DNA of 64,000 nt from Bradyrhizobium sp. SRL28 (GTDB lineage: Bacteria > Pseudomonadota > Alphaproteobacteria > Rhizobiales > Xanthobacteraceae). Below are positions 27,781-36,349 of the stretch, piece after piece (the first letter of the stretch is position 1; each line of letters opens with the position of its first letter). A program made the position numbers and the translations under genes. Under the pieces are notes generated by a model, which worked only from the letters and a program-made list of their open reading frames with translations, did no database searches and had not been told where the DNA came from. The stretch spans positions 248,001 to 312,000 of the forward strand of contig NZ_JAHEAG010000003.1 of assembly GCF_018596315.1 (NCBI RefSeq). Direction: 5' to 3'.

Positions 27781-28746
27781 ATGAAGTTACGCGCGATAAT
27801 GCTTTCGCTGCTTACGCTCGCGTCGGTGGCATGTTCGGCCCGCGCCGAGGACGCGACCGACTACCCCTCCAAGAAGATCAAGATGCTGTTGCCGTTCGGG
27901 GCCGGTGGCGGCGGCGACGTGCTCGGCCGGCTGCTTGCCGACCGGATGGGCAACCGTCTCGGCCAAACCATCTACGTCGAAAACCGTACCGGCGCCGCGG
28001 GCACCATCGGCGCGCAGCAGGCGGCAACCTCCCCGCCCGATGGCTACACCATCACGATCGGCGGCATGACCACCCATGTGCTCGCGCCGGCGGTCTATCC
28101 GAACCTGCCCTATGACCCGATCAAGGACTTTACGACCATCGGACGTATTGGAACGTCGTCCATTCTTCTCATCGCAACGAAGGATTTTGCCGCCAACGAT
28201 CTGCGCGGGCTGACCGAGCTATCGAAGGGTGAGCCGATCCAGTATGGAAGCTGGGGCGTCGGCTCGACCGGACATTTCTGCGGCGAAATCCTCTCCCAGA
28301 AGGCGGGCGTGCGCCTGCAGCACGTCCCGTTCAGCAGCGCGGCGAAACTCGCCAACGACCTGATGGGCGGGCATATCTTGGTGGGACTGGTCGACATGGC
28401 GACCGGGACGCCGCTAGTGAAGGACGGAAAGCTGAAGGCGCTTGCGGTATGCGGGGGACGATCCCCTAGCCTGCCTGACGTAGCGAGCTACAAGGAGCAA
28501 GGCGTCGATTTCGAACGGAGCCTGTCCTGGGTGATGTATGCGCCCGCAGGCGTTCCCGCTTCCGTTGCGCAAAAAATTTCAGCCGCGCTGAAGGCGGCGC
28601 TGGCCGAGCCCGACATCACCGAGAAGCTGTTGGCGCTCGGCATCTCGGCGGACTTCATCGCCGGAGATCAGCAGCGTGACATCAACGCGCGCGACATCGA
28701 AGCCTGGAAGAAGGTCGCCAGCGACGCGAAGATCGAGGTCAAGTAG
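27781..28746 (+). CDS. Tripartite tricarboxylate transporter receptor (Bug/TctC family)
   Basis: A 321-residue secreted binding protein. A signal peptide (MLSLLTLASVACSARAED) is followed by 'YPSKKIKMLLPFGAGGGGDV', the family's opening block, then 'AAGTIGAQQAATSPPDGYTI', 'YDPIKDFTTIGRIGTSSIL', and 'LIAGLPAG'-like 'MYAPAGVPASVAQKISAALK'. Bug proteins capture carboxylates and similar molecules. The usual TctA/TctB membrane genes are not next to it, as is common for this family. It follows the LacI gene by 93 bp in the same direction. Confidence 0.88.
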   Translation: MKLRAIMLSLLTLASVACSARAEDATDYPSKKIKMLLPFGAGGGGDVLGRLLADRMGNRLGQTIYVENRTGAAGTIGAQQAATSPPDGYTITIGGMTTHVLAPAVYPNLPYDPIKDFTTIGRIGTSSILLIATKDFAANDLRGLTELSKGEPIQYGSWGVGSTGHFCGEILSQKAGVRLQHVPFSSAAKLANDLMGGHILVGLVDMATGTPLVKDGKLKALAVCGGRSPSLPDVASYKEQGVDFERSLSWVMYAPAGVPASVAQKISAALKAALAEPDITEKLLALGISADFIAGDQQRDINARDIEAWKKVASDAKIEVK

Positions 28747-28761
28747 CGATTGAACGCAAGA

Positions 28762-28786
28762 GGAGGGCCGAGACGATCGGCCCTCC
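28762..28786. terminator. Hairpin terminator between convergent tctC-type and P450 genes
   Basis: GGAGGGCCGA (28762-28771) pairs perfectly with TCGGCCCTCC (28777-28786) over a 5-nt loop, 15 bp after the receptor stop and 20 bp before the P450 stop on the other strand. It lacks a T-run, so it may need other factors. Confidence 0.6.
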
Positions 28787-28806
28787 CCGCTGTACTCCTC
28801 GAGCCC

Positions 28807-30027
28807 TCAGCTCGCCTTGCCGAACAGCATGGGCAACTGGCGCGGGCCGCGCACGGTGCCTTCCGACCAGGTGACCTTGCCGGCGGGATCGAGCCTGAAA
28901 TCCGGAATCCGCTTCAGCCACTCCTCGATCGCAACGGTCATTTCCATGCGCGCCAGGTTGGAGCCGACGCACCGGTGAATGCCGAGACCGAACGCGGCGT
29001 GGCGATTTTCCTTGCGGTCGATCACCACCTTGTCGGCATCGGGGAACATCGCCGGATCGCGGTTGGCGGCCGGGAACGACAGCAGTACCATGTTGCCGGC
29101 CTTGACCGGGCAGCCGCTGATCGTCGTCTCCTTCATCACCTCGCGCGCCATCGTCACCGGCGAATAGGCGCGCAGGAGTTCTTCGACGGCGAGCGGCATC
29201 AGTTCGGGCTCCGCGACAAGGCGCTCGCGGTCCGCCGGCGTCTTCGCCAGATGCCAGAGCGAGGAGCCGATCGCGCTCCAGGTGGTGTCGATGCCGGCGA
29301 TCAGAAGCAGCCGCAGCGAACCCAGCACATGCTCATCCGCCAGCGGATTTCCGTCCTTGTCCCTCGCATTCATCAGCGTCGAGATCAGGTCGTCGGTCGG
29401 ATTCGTTTTGCGCTGCTCGATGTGGCCGGCGAAATAGCCGGTCATCTCCCTCACCGCCTCCATCAGCGCGTTGTCATCCTTGATGCCGAGTTCGAGGATG
29501 CCGTGGATCCATTTGATGAAGAGATCGCCGTCCTTCTCGGGGATTCCGAGCATGTGCGCGATGGCGCGGACCGGGATATGCTTGGTGTATCGCGCGGCGG
29601 CGTCGCATTTGCCGTCGGCAATGAACTCGTCGATCAGTTCGTTGCAGATGGCGCGCACCCGCGGCTCGAGCTTCTTCATCGCGTCCGGCGTGAACGGCGG
29701 CAATAGCAACTGCTTGGCAGGCTTGTGCTCGGGCGGATCGGAGGTGATCGGCGGCGCCCTGGCCGTGATCTCCGGCCGCACGTCGCGCACGATGACGCGC
29801 CGGGACGAAAAATGGTCGGTATCGTAGGAGATTTCCTTTACCGCCTGGTAGGTGGTCGGCATATAGCAGCCGAGGAAGCGTTCGGTGTGAACGACGGGCG
29901 AGGCCGCGCGCAATTTTTCCCAGATCGGAAACGGGTTTTCCGTCCAGGTCGGATCGGTGTGGTCGAAATCGTTGACCCAGTCGGTGACCGGGGGATGTTC
30001 GGGCATGATGCTGGCGGAATCGGACAT
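28807..30027 (-). CDS. Cytochrome P450 (class I bacterial)
   Basis: A 405-residue soluble P450. I-helix 'LLIAGIDTTWSAIGSSLWHL' has the AGxDT oxygen-activation motif, the K-helix ExxR is in 'AVEELLRAYSPVTMAREV', and the haem loop 'AAFGLGIHRCVGSNLARMEM' has the cysteine ligand. It hydroxylates a small hydrophobic substrate using electrons from a ferredoxin. The ferredoxin gene lies 60 bp upstream on the same strand and is the likely partner. ATG 30027 has GAGGAT upstream; a GTG at 30057 is in frame but poorly placed. Confidence 0.92.
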   Translation of the reverse strand: MSDSASIMPEHPPVTDWVNDFDHTDPTWTENPFPIWEKLRAASPVVHTERFLGCYMPTTYQAVKEISYDTDHFSSRRVIVRDVRPEITARAPPITSDPPEHKPAKQLLLPPFTPDAMKKLEPRVRAICNELIDEFIADGKCDAAARYTKHIPVRAIAHMLGIPEKDGDLFIKWIHGILELGIKDDNALMEAVREMTGYFAGHIEQRKTNPTDDLISTLMNARDKDGNPLADEHVLGSLRLLLIAGIDTTWSAIGSSLWHLAKTPADRERLVAEPELMPLAVEELLRAYSPVTMAREVMKETTISGCPVKAGNMVLLSFPAANRDPAMFPDADKVVIDRKENRHAAFGLGIHRCVGSNLARMEMTVAIEEWLKRIPDFRLDPAGKVTWSEGTVRGPRQLPMLFGKAS

Positions 30028-30087
30028 CGGAGCAAATCCTCTGTTTGGTTCGTTCACATCCTGGTGGATTAAGTATCGCGCGACCGA

Positions 30088-30297
30088 CTATTCCTCGGTC
30101 ACCTCGATCGCGATCTCGGGGCAGTTGCTCTGGGCGAGCCAGGCCTTGTCTTCAAGAGCCTCGGGCACGGAACCGTCGCCGACTTCGTGTGCGTTGCCGA
30201 ATTCGTCGAGGTCGAACAGTTCGGGTGCCAGTGATTTGCAGCGCGCGTGGCCCTGACATTTGTCCTGGTCGACGCGGATTTTCAGCTTTCCGGCCAT
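30088..30297 (-). CDS. P450-associated ferredoxin, probable [3Fe-4S]
   Basis: A 69-residue acidic ferredoxin. The cluster motif 'DKCQGHARCKSLAPELF' has His where a normal bacterial ferredoxin has the second Cys (CxxHxxC), and the last Cys is in 'SNCPEIAIEVTEE'. This arrangement is typical for ferredoxins that pass electrons to class I P450s and usually hold a 3Fe-4S or variant cluster. It sits just upstream of the P450 gene. ATG 30297 has AAAGGGAAA upstream. No ferredoxin reductase gene is in the neighbourhood. Confidence 0.88.
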   Translation of the reverse strand: MAGKLKIRVDQDKCQGHARCKSLAPELFDLDEFGNAHEVGDGSVPEALEDKAWLAQSNCPEIAIEVTEE

Positions 30298-30451
30298 CGC
30301 AGCGTTTCCCTTTTGTGTGGCGCGCATTGTCTCGCGCGCCCTTCCTTCGGCGCGACGGCGCAGACCCGCCGGCGCACCGCGAAGTTATATCATATTACAT
30401 TCGCGATGCCGTTGTGCTGTCAAGTCAAAAGTTATAGATCATGACGTTGAA

Positions 30452-31090
30452 ATGCCGCCTCGACCCGCACGCAAAGCGCTCAACGCCTATCACCATGGGG
30501 ATCTCCGCGATGCCCTGGTGCAGGCCGCGTTGCATGAAGTCGAGCTCGGCGGCCCCGAGGCGATCAGCATCAGCGCGCTTGCCAAGATACTCGGCGTCTC
30601 GCAGCCGGCGCCCTACAAGCATTTTGCCGATCGCGAGACGCTGCTGACGGCAGTGACGGCCGAAGCGTTCCGCCAGTTCAGCGCGATGATGCGCACGGCG
30701 ATCGAAAAACCGTCGAAGCAGTCGAAGCTGTCGCGCTTCGCGCAGCTCACGCTTGATTTCGGTCTGCGCCGCAACGGCATCTATCGCCTGATGTTCGCTT
30801 CGCGAACCATGGCATGCGCGCCGAAAGGCAGCGAGTTGCACAGCGCAGCAATGGAAACCTTCGAACTTCTGGTAGAAGCGCTGGAGGCCCCCGCCGTCGG
30901 GCTCTTGCGCGAGCGTAGCGCCCTGAAGGTCTGGGCCTCGCTGCACGGCGTGGTCATGCTCGCCGAACAGGGATTGCTCACCGGCCAGGTAGCCCATGTC
31001 AGCCGGGAAGAACTGGTCGAGGACATCGTCGAGGAAACAAAGCTCGCGCTGTCGGTGGCGATCGAGGCGGCTGGCAAGGCAGGCCGGTGA
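30452..31090 (+). CDS. TetR/AcrR-family transcriptional regulator
   Basis: A 212-residue protein. The N-terminal helix-turn-helix is 'AISISALAKILGVSQPAPYK', followed by 'HFADRETLLTAVTAEAFRQF'. The rest is helical, with 'RNGIYRLMFASRTMA' resembling the C-terminal domain of the WHG subgroup. It is divergent from the ferredoxin/P450 pair (154 bp between starts) and overlaps the nhaA start by 4 bp. It may control either unit. The start lacks a strong ribosome site. Confidence 0.85.
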   Translation: MPPRPARKALNAYHHGDLRDALVQAALHEVELGGPEAISISALAKILGVSQPAPYKHFADRETLLTAVTAEAFRQFSAMMRTAIEKPSKQSKLSRFAQLTLDFGLRRNGIYRLMFASRTMACAPKGSELHSAAMETFELLVEALEAPAVGLLRERSALKVWASLHGVVMLAEQGLLTGQVAHVSREELVEDIVEETKLALSVAIEAAGKAGR

Positions 31091-32271
31091 CGGCAACGGC
31101 GCCGGCATCCGACGACACTGACAATCAGGGCCTCTATGGCGGCATGGTTCTTGGTATTGCGGCCGTCGCAGCGCTCGCCGTTGCAAACTCGCCTCTCGGG
31201 CCACAATACGAGGCGCTGTTGCGAACGACCGGCGAAGTCCGGATCGGATCGATCGGACTGAGCAAGACCGTCGATCACTGGATCAATGACGGCTTGATGG
31301 CGATATTCTTTCTCCTGGTGGGACTCGAGATCAAGCGCGAGGCGATCGAGGGCGCGCTGGCGAGCGCAAAGCAGGCCGCACTGCCCGTGATCGCCGCGTT
31401 CGGCGGCTTTGTCACACCGGCCGCGATCTTTGCCGCGGTGAACTGGGGCGACGCGCACGCGCTACGCGGTTGGGCCATACCGGCAGCCACCGACATCGCC
31501 TTTGCGCTCGGCGTCTGCGCCATGCTGGGACGACGGGTGCCGGCGTCACTGAAGACCTTTCTATTGGCGCTAGCGATCATCGACGACCTGATGGCCATCA
31601 TCGTCATCGCGATCTTCTATACCGCAAACCTTTCGGTCACGGCGCTGGCGCTAGGCGGGCTCGGCGTCGCCGCGCTCGCGGTTCTCAACCTGCTCGATGT
31701 GCGCAGAGCGTCGTTCTATCTGATCGCGGGATTGTTCACCTGGGTCTGCGTGCTCAAATCGGGCGTACATGCGACGCTGGCCGGCGTCGCCGTCGGTCTC
31801 GCGATGCCGATGACACGGCATGACGGGCACAGCCTGCTCGAGGATACCGAACACGCACTCAAGCCGTGGGTTATTTTCGCCATCGTGCCGATCTTCGCTT
31901 TCGCGAATGCCGGTGTATCGCTTCATGGCCTGACCTTGTCAAAGCTGGCGGCGCCGATACCGCTCGGCATCATCGCAGGGCTTTTCGTCGGCAAACAGAT
32001 CGGGGTCTTTGTCGCTTCGATCCTTGCGATCAGGCTGGGCCTGGCTGCGATGCCGGAAGGAACGACCACGACAAAGCTCTATGCAATGGCCATCCTGACC
32101 GGTATCGGCTTCACCATGAGCCTCTTCATCGGCACGCTGGCCTTCGACGACGAGGCGGTGCTGAAACAGGTCCGGCTCGGCGTCCTCGCGGCTTCGCTGC
32201 TGTCCGGCATCGTCGCCGCGCTGCTTTTTGCGGCCCTCGGCCGATCGAACGGAGTTCCGGCTTCGCGATAG
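31087..32271 (+). CDS. nhaA: Na+/H+ antiporter NhaA
   Basis: A 394-residue inner-membrane protein with about 12 helices. The ion-binding Asp pair is in 'LLALAIIDDLMAIIVIAIFY', and 'DGLMAIFFLLVGLEIKREAI', 'ATDIAFALGVCAMLGRRVP' and 'LTGIGFTMSLFIGTLAFDDE' are NhaA family blocks. It exports Na+ in exchange for H+ and helps in pH and salt stress. It starts with GTG at 31087, overlapping the TetR stop (GTGA), so the two are translated together. Confidence 0.93.
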   Translation: MTATAPASDDTDNQGLYGGMVLGIAAVAALAVANSPLGPQYEALLRTTGEVRIGSIGLSKTVDHWINDGLMAIFFLLVGLEIKREAIEGALASAKQAALPVIAAFGGFVTPAAIFAAVNWGDAHALRGWAIPAATDIAFALGVCAMLGRRVPASLKTFLLALAIIDDLMAIIVIAIFYTANLSVTALALGGLGVAALAVLNLLDVRRASFYLIAGLFTWVCVLKSGVHATLAGVAVGLAMPMTRHDGHSLLEDTEHALKPWVIFAIVPIFAFANAGVSLHGLTLSKLAAPIPLGIIAGLFVGKQIGVFVASILAIRLGLAAMPEGTTTTKLYAMAILTGIGFTMSLFIGTLAFDDEAVLKQVRLGVLAASLLSGIVAALLFAALGRSNGVPASR

Positions 32272-32358
32272 GGGCGGAGCAAACGCGCCACACCCGCCAT
32301 GAGATCGAAGCCCGGATGGCAGCCGCTGCTTGAATTCGCCACCGGCAAATGATCTAGC

Positions 32359-33321
32359 TTGTCCAGTCAAGGGCAACGCCGGTTGAGCACGAGCTTTACC
32401 AGATCCACTGCACCGCGCCGTCTGAAATTCGCGCTAGCGCGATCCGTCAGAAGCTTAGCGCTCGGCATGCTGATGTCGTTTTGCGTTACCGGCCTTGCGC
32501 TTGGAAAAGACGAAGACGACGGTGAGGAGGATGCGGCCAAAGCCAAGCCGACCCTGCCGAACGTCTACCTCGATATGCGAACCATCTACTCGACGCTGCC
32601 TGCCGGCACGCTGTCGATCGGATTTAGCGCCCCACCTTTGCTGGCGACGCTGGCGAACCTTTCCGCGCTCCGAACCCTTAACTCACCCTCCAGCCAAAGT
32701 GTCTCGATCGACCTGCCGTTGACGGTCGATGTCAACGATCGGCTCTCGGTCTATGGCGGCGTCAGTGGTGCTACGTCGCAGGCCGGCACCGATCCCTGGA
32801 CCGCTTTCTCGATCTTCAGCTTTACGCTCGGATTCCAGGCCGACATCTATCAGCAGAACGGCGGAATGTTTCCGACCATCACCGTTCAATCCAACGTGTC
32901 GCGATCGACTTCGGACTCTCCGCTGGCCTCGACGACCTACAACACGATCCTGGAGGCCGGCTACGCGCTGAATGCGGATGAGACGCGAGGCCTGCTCGCG
33001 GGAATGCAGTACGCCAAGGTCCTCGTCGATACCCCGCTTGCCCGCGTCAGCCCCGATATCATGGGCTATGTCGGCGGCTATTATCAGTGGGACAACAACT
33101 GGAAGTTCACCGGCCGCTTCGGCGTGCAGCACTTCGGCGGCGCGCAGCTTCTGAACCTGACGCCGTTTCCCGCGTTCACCCAGCCGATCCTTCGGCTCGA
33201 CCTCGACCGCATGGATGACGACGACAATCGGCTGTTCGGCATCACCGCGCAAATCGCCTGGACACCGAAGCCGTCGTACCAGCTAACGCTGCGAACGCCG
33301 CTCTACGCGATCAAGAATTAG
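32359..33321 (+). CDS. Exported, probably outer-membrane beta-barrel protein
   Basis: About 320 residues. A basic N-terminus and a hydrophobic segment (SLALGMLMSFCVTGLALG) suggest a signal peptide; directly after it comes a very acidic stretch 'KDEDDGEEDAAKAK'. The rest is Thr/Ser/Tyr/Asn-rich with alternating hydrophobic residues ('LSIGFSAPPLL', 'DRLSVYGGVSGATS', 'FTLGFQADIYQQNGG', 'GYVGGYYQWDNNWKFTGRFG') and a C-terminal strand 'SYQLTLRTPLYAIK', consistent with a barrel of 10-12 strands. The function is unknown. The start is uncertain: TTG 32359 or TTG 32383. Confidence 0.6.
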   Translation: MSSQGQRRLSTSFTRSTAPRRLKFALARSVRSLALGMLMSFCVTGLALGKDEDDGEEDAAKAKPTLPNVYLDMRTIYSTLPAGTLSIGFSAPPLLATLANLSALRTLNSPSSQSVSIDLPLTVDVNDRLSVYGGVSGATSQAGTDPWTAFSIFSFTLGFQADIYQQNGGMFPTITVQSNVSRSTSDSPLASTTYNTILEAGYALNADETRGLLAGMQYAKVLVDTPLARVSPDIMGYVGGYYQWDNNWKFTGRFGVQHFGGAQLLNLTPFPAFTQPILRLDLDRMDDDDNRLFGITAQIAWTPKPSYQLTLRTPLYAIKN

Positions 33322-33340
33322 CGGCCAGATTGCCGCAAGC

Positions 33341-36001
33341 TCACGCCGGCTGCGAATCCCGCACGGCCGCGCCGCGCAGCAGCTTGCTGATCTCCGGCTT
33401 GCAGGCGCCGCAATTGGTGCCGGCCTTCAGGCGCCGGCCGACGTCGTCGACGCTCGCCGCCCCCCTTTGGATTTCGGCCGAGATCTGATGCTGTCCGACG
33501 CCGAAGCACGAGCAGACGATCGGCCCGACGTCCTGGCCGGCATCGAGCGGTTGCCCCGTCAGCAGCGACATCCGCGCATTCGCCGACAAGGCCTGCTCTG
33601 CGAATAGCCCTGACAGCCACGACCGCGAGACCAGCTTGTGATCGGGTGCGATGAACACGCAACCTTCCAGCCGGCCGTCGCGAACGGCTGCGTAGCGGAA
33701 ACGGCCGGCCTTCGGATCGCGATAGGCGATCCATTCGATGTCGTCATATCCGACGCGGAGCTGCGCCCGCGCCCAATCGCGCCAGCTCGTCGGCCGCTCG
33801 TCACCGGCGAGTTCCATCCGCCAGCATGTCCCTGAAAGCCCGCCGACCCAGTAGCCCGCTTCGGGACGCTCGATCTCCTGGCGGCTGAGGATAAAGGCAT
33901 GCCATTTCGGCAAGTAAGCTGCCGCCTTGACCGGCGTGTGCTTGGACTCCGGCTGCCCGGAGATCGGATCGGTCGCCGGATTGACCAACGCGTTGACCCG
34001 GCCGTCCCCGGCATATTCGCCGTTCCAGTGCATCGGCACGAACACGCAGCCGCGCCGCTGTTCGGCGGTGACGACAACGCGCGCCACCATCTCGCCCCAG
34101 GGACTGGTCAGTCGCGCAAGCCCGCCATTCTCGACGCCGGCCATGCGTGCATCGTCGGGATGGAATTCGGCACAAGGCTCGAACATGTGCGCCAGCAGCC
34201 GCGCCGATTTTCCCGTCCGCGTCATGGTGTGCCATTGATCGCGGACCCGCCCGGTATTGAGTACCAGCGGATAGTCGCGGCTGGTCGCGTTCACGGCGGC
34301 ACGCGGCGTCACCGGCACGAAACGCGCCTTGCGGTCGGCCGTGAAGAACTTTGCAGTTTCAAACATCCGCGGCGTGCCGGTCGGATATTCGCGCGTCACC
34401 GGCCACTGGATCGGGGTAAGCGCATCGTAGGCGCGATCGTCGAGCGTATTCAGGGCGGACAGATCGAAATCGCGGCTCCCTTCGTTCTCGAAACTGGAGA
34501 GTCTCGCGTGCTCACGGAAGATCGCGGCAGCGTTCGGATAGTCGAACCCCGAAAAACCCATACGCTGCGCGACGTCGCAGACGGTCTGCCAATCAGCCTT
34601 TGCAGCACCGGGCGGCGGCAGGAACCGCCGCTGCCGGGAGATGCGGCGTTCGGAGTTGGTGACGGTGCCGTCCTTTTCGCCCCAGGTAAGCGCAGGCAGC
34701 AATACGTGGGCATGACGCGTGGTGTCGGTGTGGCGCATGCAATCGGAGACGACGACGAGTTCGCATGCATCGAGCGCGGCGCGGGCGCGATCGGCATCCG
34801 GCAGGCTGACCAGCGGATTGGTGGACATGATCCAGACCGCCTTGATGCGCCGGTCGGCGATCGCATCGAACATGTCGATGGCCTTGAGGCCCTGCTTGTC
34901 CGCGATAATTGGCGACTGCCAGAAGCGTTGAACGACGTCGCGGTGCCGCGGGTTCTCGATCTCCATGTGGGCGGCCAATTGATTGGCCAACCCGCCGACT
35001 TCCCGGCCGCCCATGGCGTTGGGTTGTCCGGTCAGCGAGAACGGCCCCATGCCGGGCCGCCCGATACGACCCGTCAACAAATGACAGTTGATGATCGCAT
35101 TGACCTTGTCGACGCCGCTGCTCGACTGGTTGACGCCTTGCGAATAGAGCGTGACGACCCGCTCGGTTCTGGCGAACCAGTCGAAGAACAACGCCACCGC
35201 GCCCTCGGTCAGGCCGCAGATTTCGGCAGTCTGCGCAACCGTCTGGCCGGCGACCTGTTGCAGCGCGGCTTCGGCGCCGGTGGTGGATCCATCCACGAAC
35301 GCGCGGTCGATGGCATTGCGGGACGCAAGATGCGCGAGCAACCCGTTGAACAGCACCGAATCGCTGCCTGAGCGAAGCGGCAGGTGCAGATCGGCGCCAT
35401 CGCATGTCGCGGTCCGCCGCGGATCGATGACGACGATGCGGCACGCAGGATTGCTGGCCTTGGCGGCCACCATGCGCTGATAAAGGATCGGATGGCACCA
35501 GGCGGCGTTGGAGCCGACAAGGACCAGCAGATCGGCGGTTTCGAGATCTTCATAGCAGCCGGGAACGGTGTCGCTGCCGAACGCGCGCTTGTGACCCGCC
35601 ACGCTCGACGCCATGCACAGCCGGGAATTGGTGTCGATGTTGGCGGTGCCGATGAAGCCCTTGGCGAGCTTGTTGATGACGTAATAGTCCTCGGTCAGAA
35701 TCTGGCCGGAGACATAGAAGGCGACCGAATCCGGTCCGTGCTCACGGACGATTCTGCCAAAACCCTCCGCGACATGATCGAGCGCCGCATCCCAAGTCGC
35801 TTCCTGCCCGTTGACCACAGGCGCGAGCAGCCGCCCCTCGAGGCCGATGGTCTCGGCGAGCGCCGAGCCCTTCCCGCACAGCCGTCCGAAATTGGCGGGA
35901 TGCAGCGGATCGCCCCGGACGGTCACCGCGCCCAAAGCATCCCTGTCAGCGATGACGCCGCAGCCGACGCCGCAATACGGACAGGTTGTCTTCACTGGCA
36001 C
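33341..36001 (-). CDS. nasA: Assimilatory nitrate reductase, catalytic subunit with BFD-like domain
   Basis: An 886-residue molybdopterin enzyme. The N-terminal 4Fe-4S site is 'TTCPYCGVGCGV' plus 'GRLCGKGSALAET'. Molybdopterin blocks follow ('FIGTANIDTNSRLCMASSVA', 'LTGRIGRPGMGPFSLTGQPN'), then the dinucleotide domain 'RVRDQWHTMTRTGKSARLL'. A C-terminal BFD-like 2Fe-2S domain has 'IVCSCFGVGQHQI' and 'LKAGTNCGACKPEI'. It reduces nitrate to nitrite in the cytoplasm. It lies 12 bp after nirD on the same strand, so nitrate and nitrite reductases are in one operon. Confidence 0.95.
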   Translation of the reverse strand: MPVKTTCPYCGVGCGVIADRDALGAVTVRGDPLHPANFGRLCGKGSALAETIGLEGRLLAPVVNGQEATWDAALDHVAEGFGRIVREHGPDSVAFYVSGQILTEDYYVINKLAKGFIGTANIDTNSRLCMASSVAGHKRAFGSDTVPGCYEDLETADLLVLVGSNAAWCHPILYQRMVAAKASNPACRIVVIDPRRTATCDGADLHLPLRSGSDSVLFNGLLAHLASRNAIDRAFVDGSTTGAEAALQQVAGQTVAQTAEICGLTEGAVALFFDWFARTERVVTLYSQGVNQSSSGVDKVNAIINCHLLTGRIGRPGMGPFSLTGQPNAMGGREVGGLANQLAAHMEIENPRHRDVVQRFWQSPIIADKQGLKAIDMFDAIADRRIKAVWIMSTNPLVSLPDADRARAALDACELVVVSDCMRHTDTTRHAHVLLPALTWGEKDGTVTNSERRISRQRRFLPPPGAAKADWQTVCDVAQRMGFSGFDYPNAAAIFREHARLSSFENEGSRDFDLSALNTLDDRAYDALTPIQWPVTREYPTGTPRMFETAKFFTADRKARFVPVTPRAAVNATSRDYPLVLNTGRVRDQWHTMTRTGKSARLLAHMFEPCAEFHPDDARMAGVENGGLARLTSPWGEMVARVVVTAEQRRGCVFVPMHWNGEYAGDGRVNALVNPATDPISGQPESKHTPVKAAAYLPKWHAFILSRQEIERPEAGYWVGGLSGTCWRMELAGDERPTSWRDWARAQLRVGYDDIEWIAYRDPKAGRFRYAAVRDGRLEGCVFIAPDHKLVSRSWLSGLFAEQALSANARMSLLTGQPLDAGQDVGPIVCSCFGVGQHQISAEIQRGAASVDDVGRRLKAGTNCGACKPEISKLLRGAAVRDSQPA

Positions 36002-36013
36002 GGGCGATCACCC

Positions 36014-36349
36014 TCACTCGGCGGGCACGGCCGCCGCCGTCTGGACGCAAAGCCAGACGGTGTTGTTCTCCACCTTGGTCGGATGCGCGCGCGTACATCC
36101 CTCGTCGGGAGCGACCGCCGTACCGCTCTTGAGCTCAATGACGAAATTGTGCAGCGGACAGGTGACGCGCTTGTTGTGGACGATGCCTTGCGACAACGGT
36201 CCGCCCTTGTGCGGACAGCGGTCGTCGAGCGCGAACACCTCGTCATCGGCGGTCCGGAATACCGCGATGTCTCCGGACGCCGTCCGCACGACGCGCGAGC
36301 CGAGAACGGGAATATCGTTCAGCGTCCCGATTTCGATCCATTTCGTCAT
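36014..36349 (-). CDS. nirD: Nitrite reductase small subunit NirD (Rieske-like)
   Basis: A 111-residue Rieske-type protein. 'ALDDRCPHKGGPLSQG' and 'VTCPLHNFVIELKSG' have the Cys-x-His and Cys-x-x-His pattern that would bind a 2Fe-2S cluster; many NirD proteins have lost these residues, here they are kept. It works with NirB to reduce nitrite to ammonium with NADH. Its start overlaps the nirB stop (ATGA). Confidence 0.93.
   Translation of the reverse strand: MTKWIEIGTLNDIPVLGSRVVRTASGDIAVFRTADDEVFALDDRCPHKGGPLSQGIVHNKRVTCPLHNFVIELKSGTAVAPDEGCTRAHPTKVENNTVWLCVQTAAAVPAE

Noticed and set aside
30452..31090. TetR-NhaA overlap as a dedicated regulator of sodium export.
   Set aside because: The regulator is equally well placed to control the divergent ferredoxin/P450 genes; the overlap alone does not decide.
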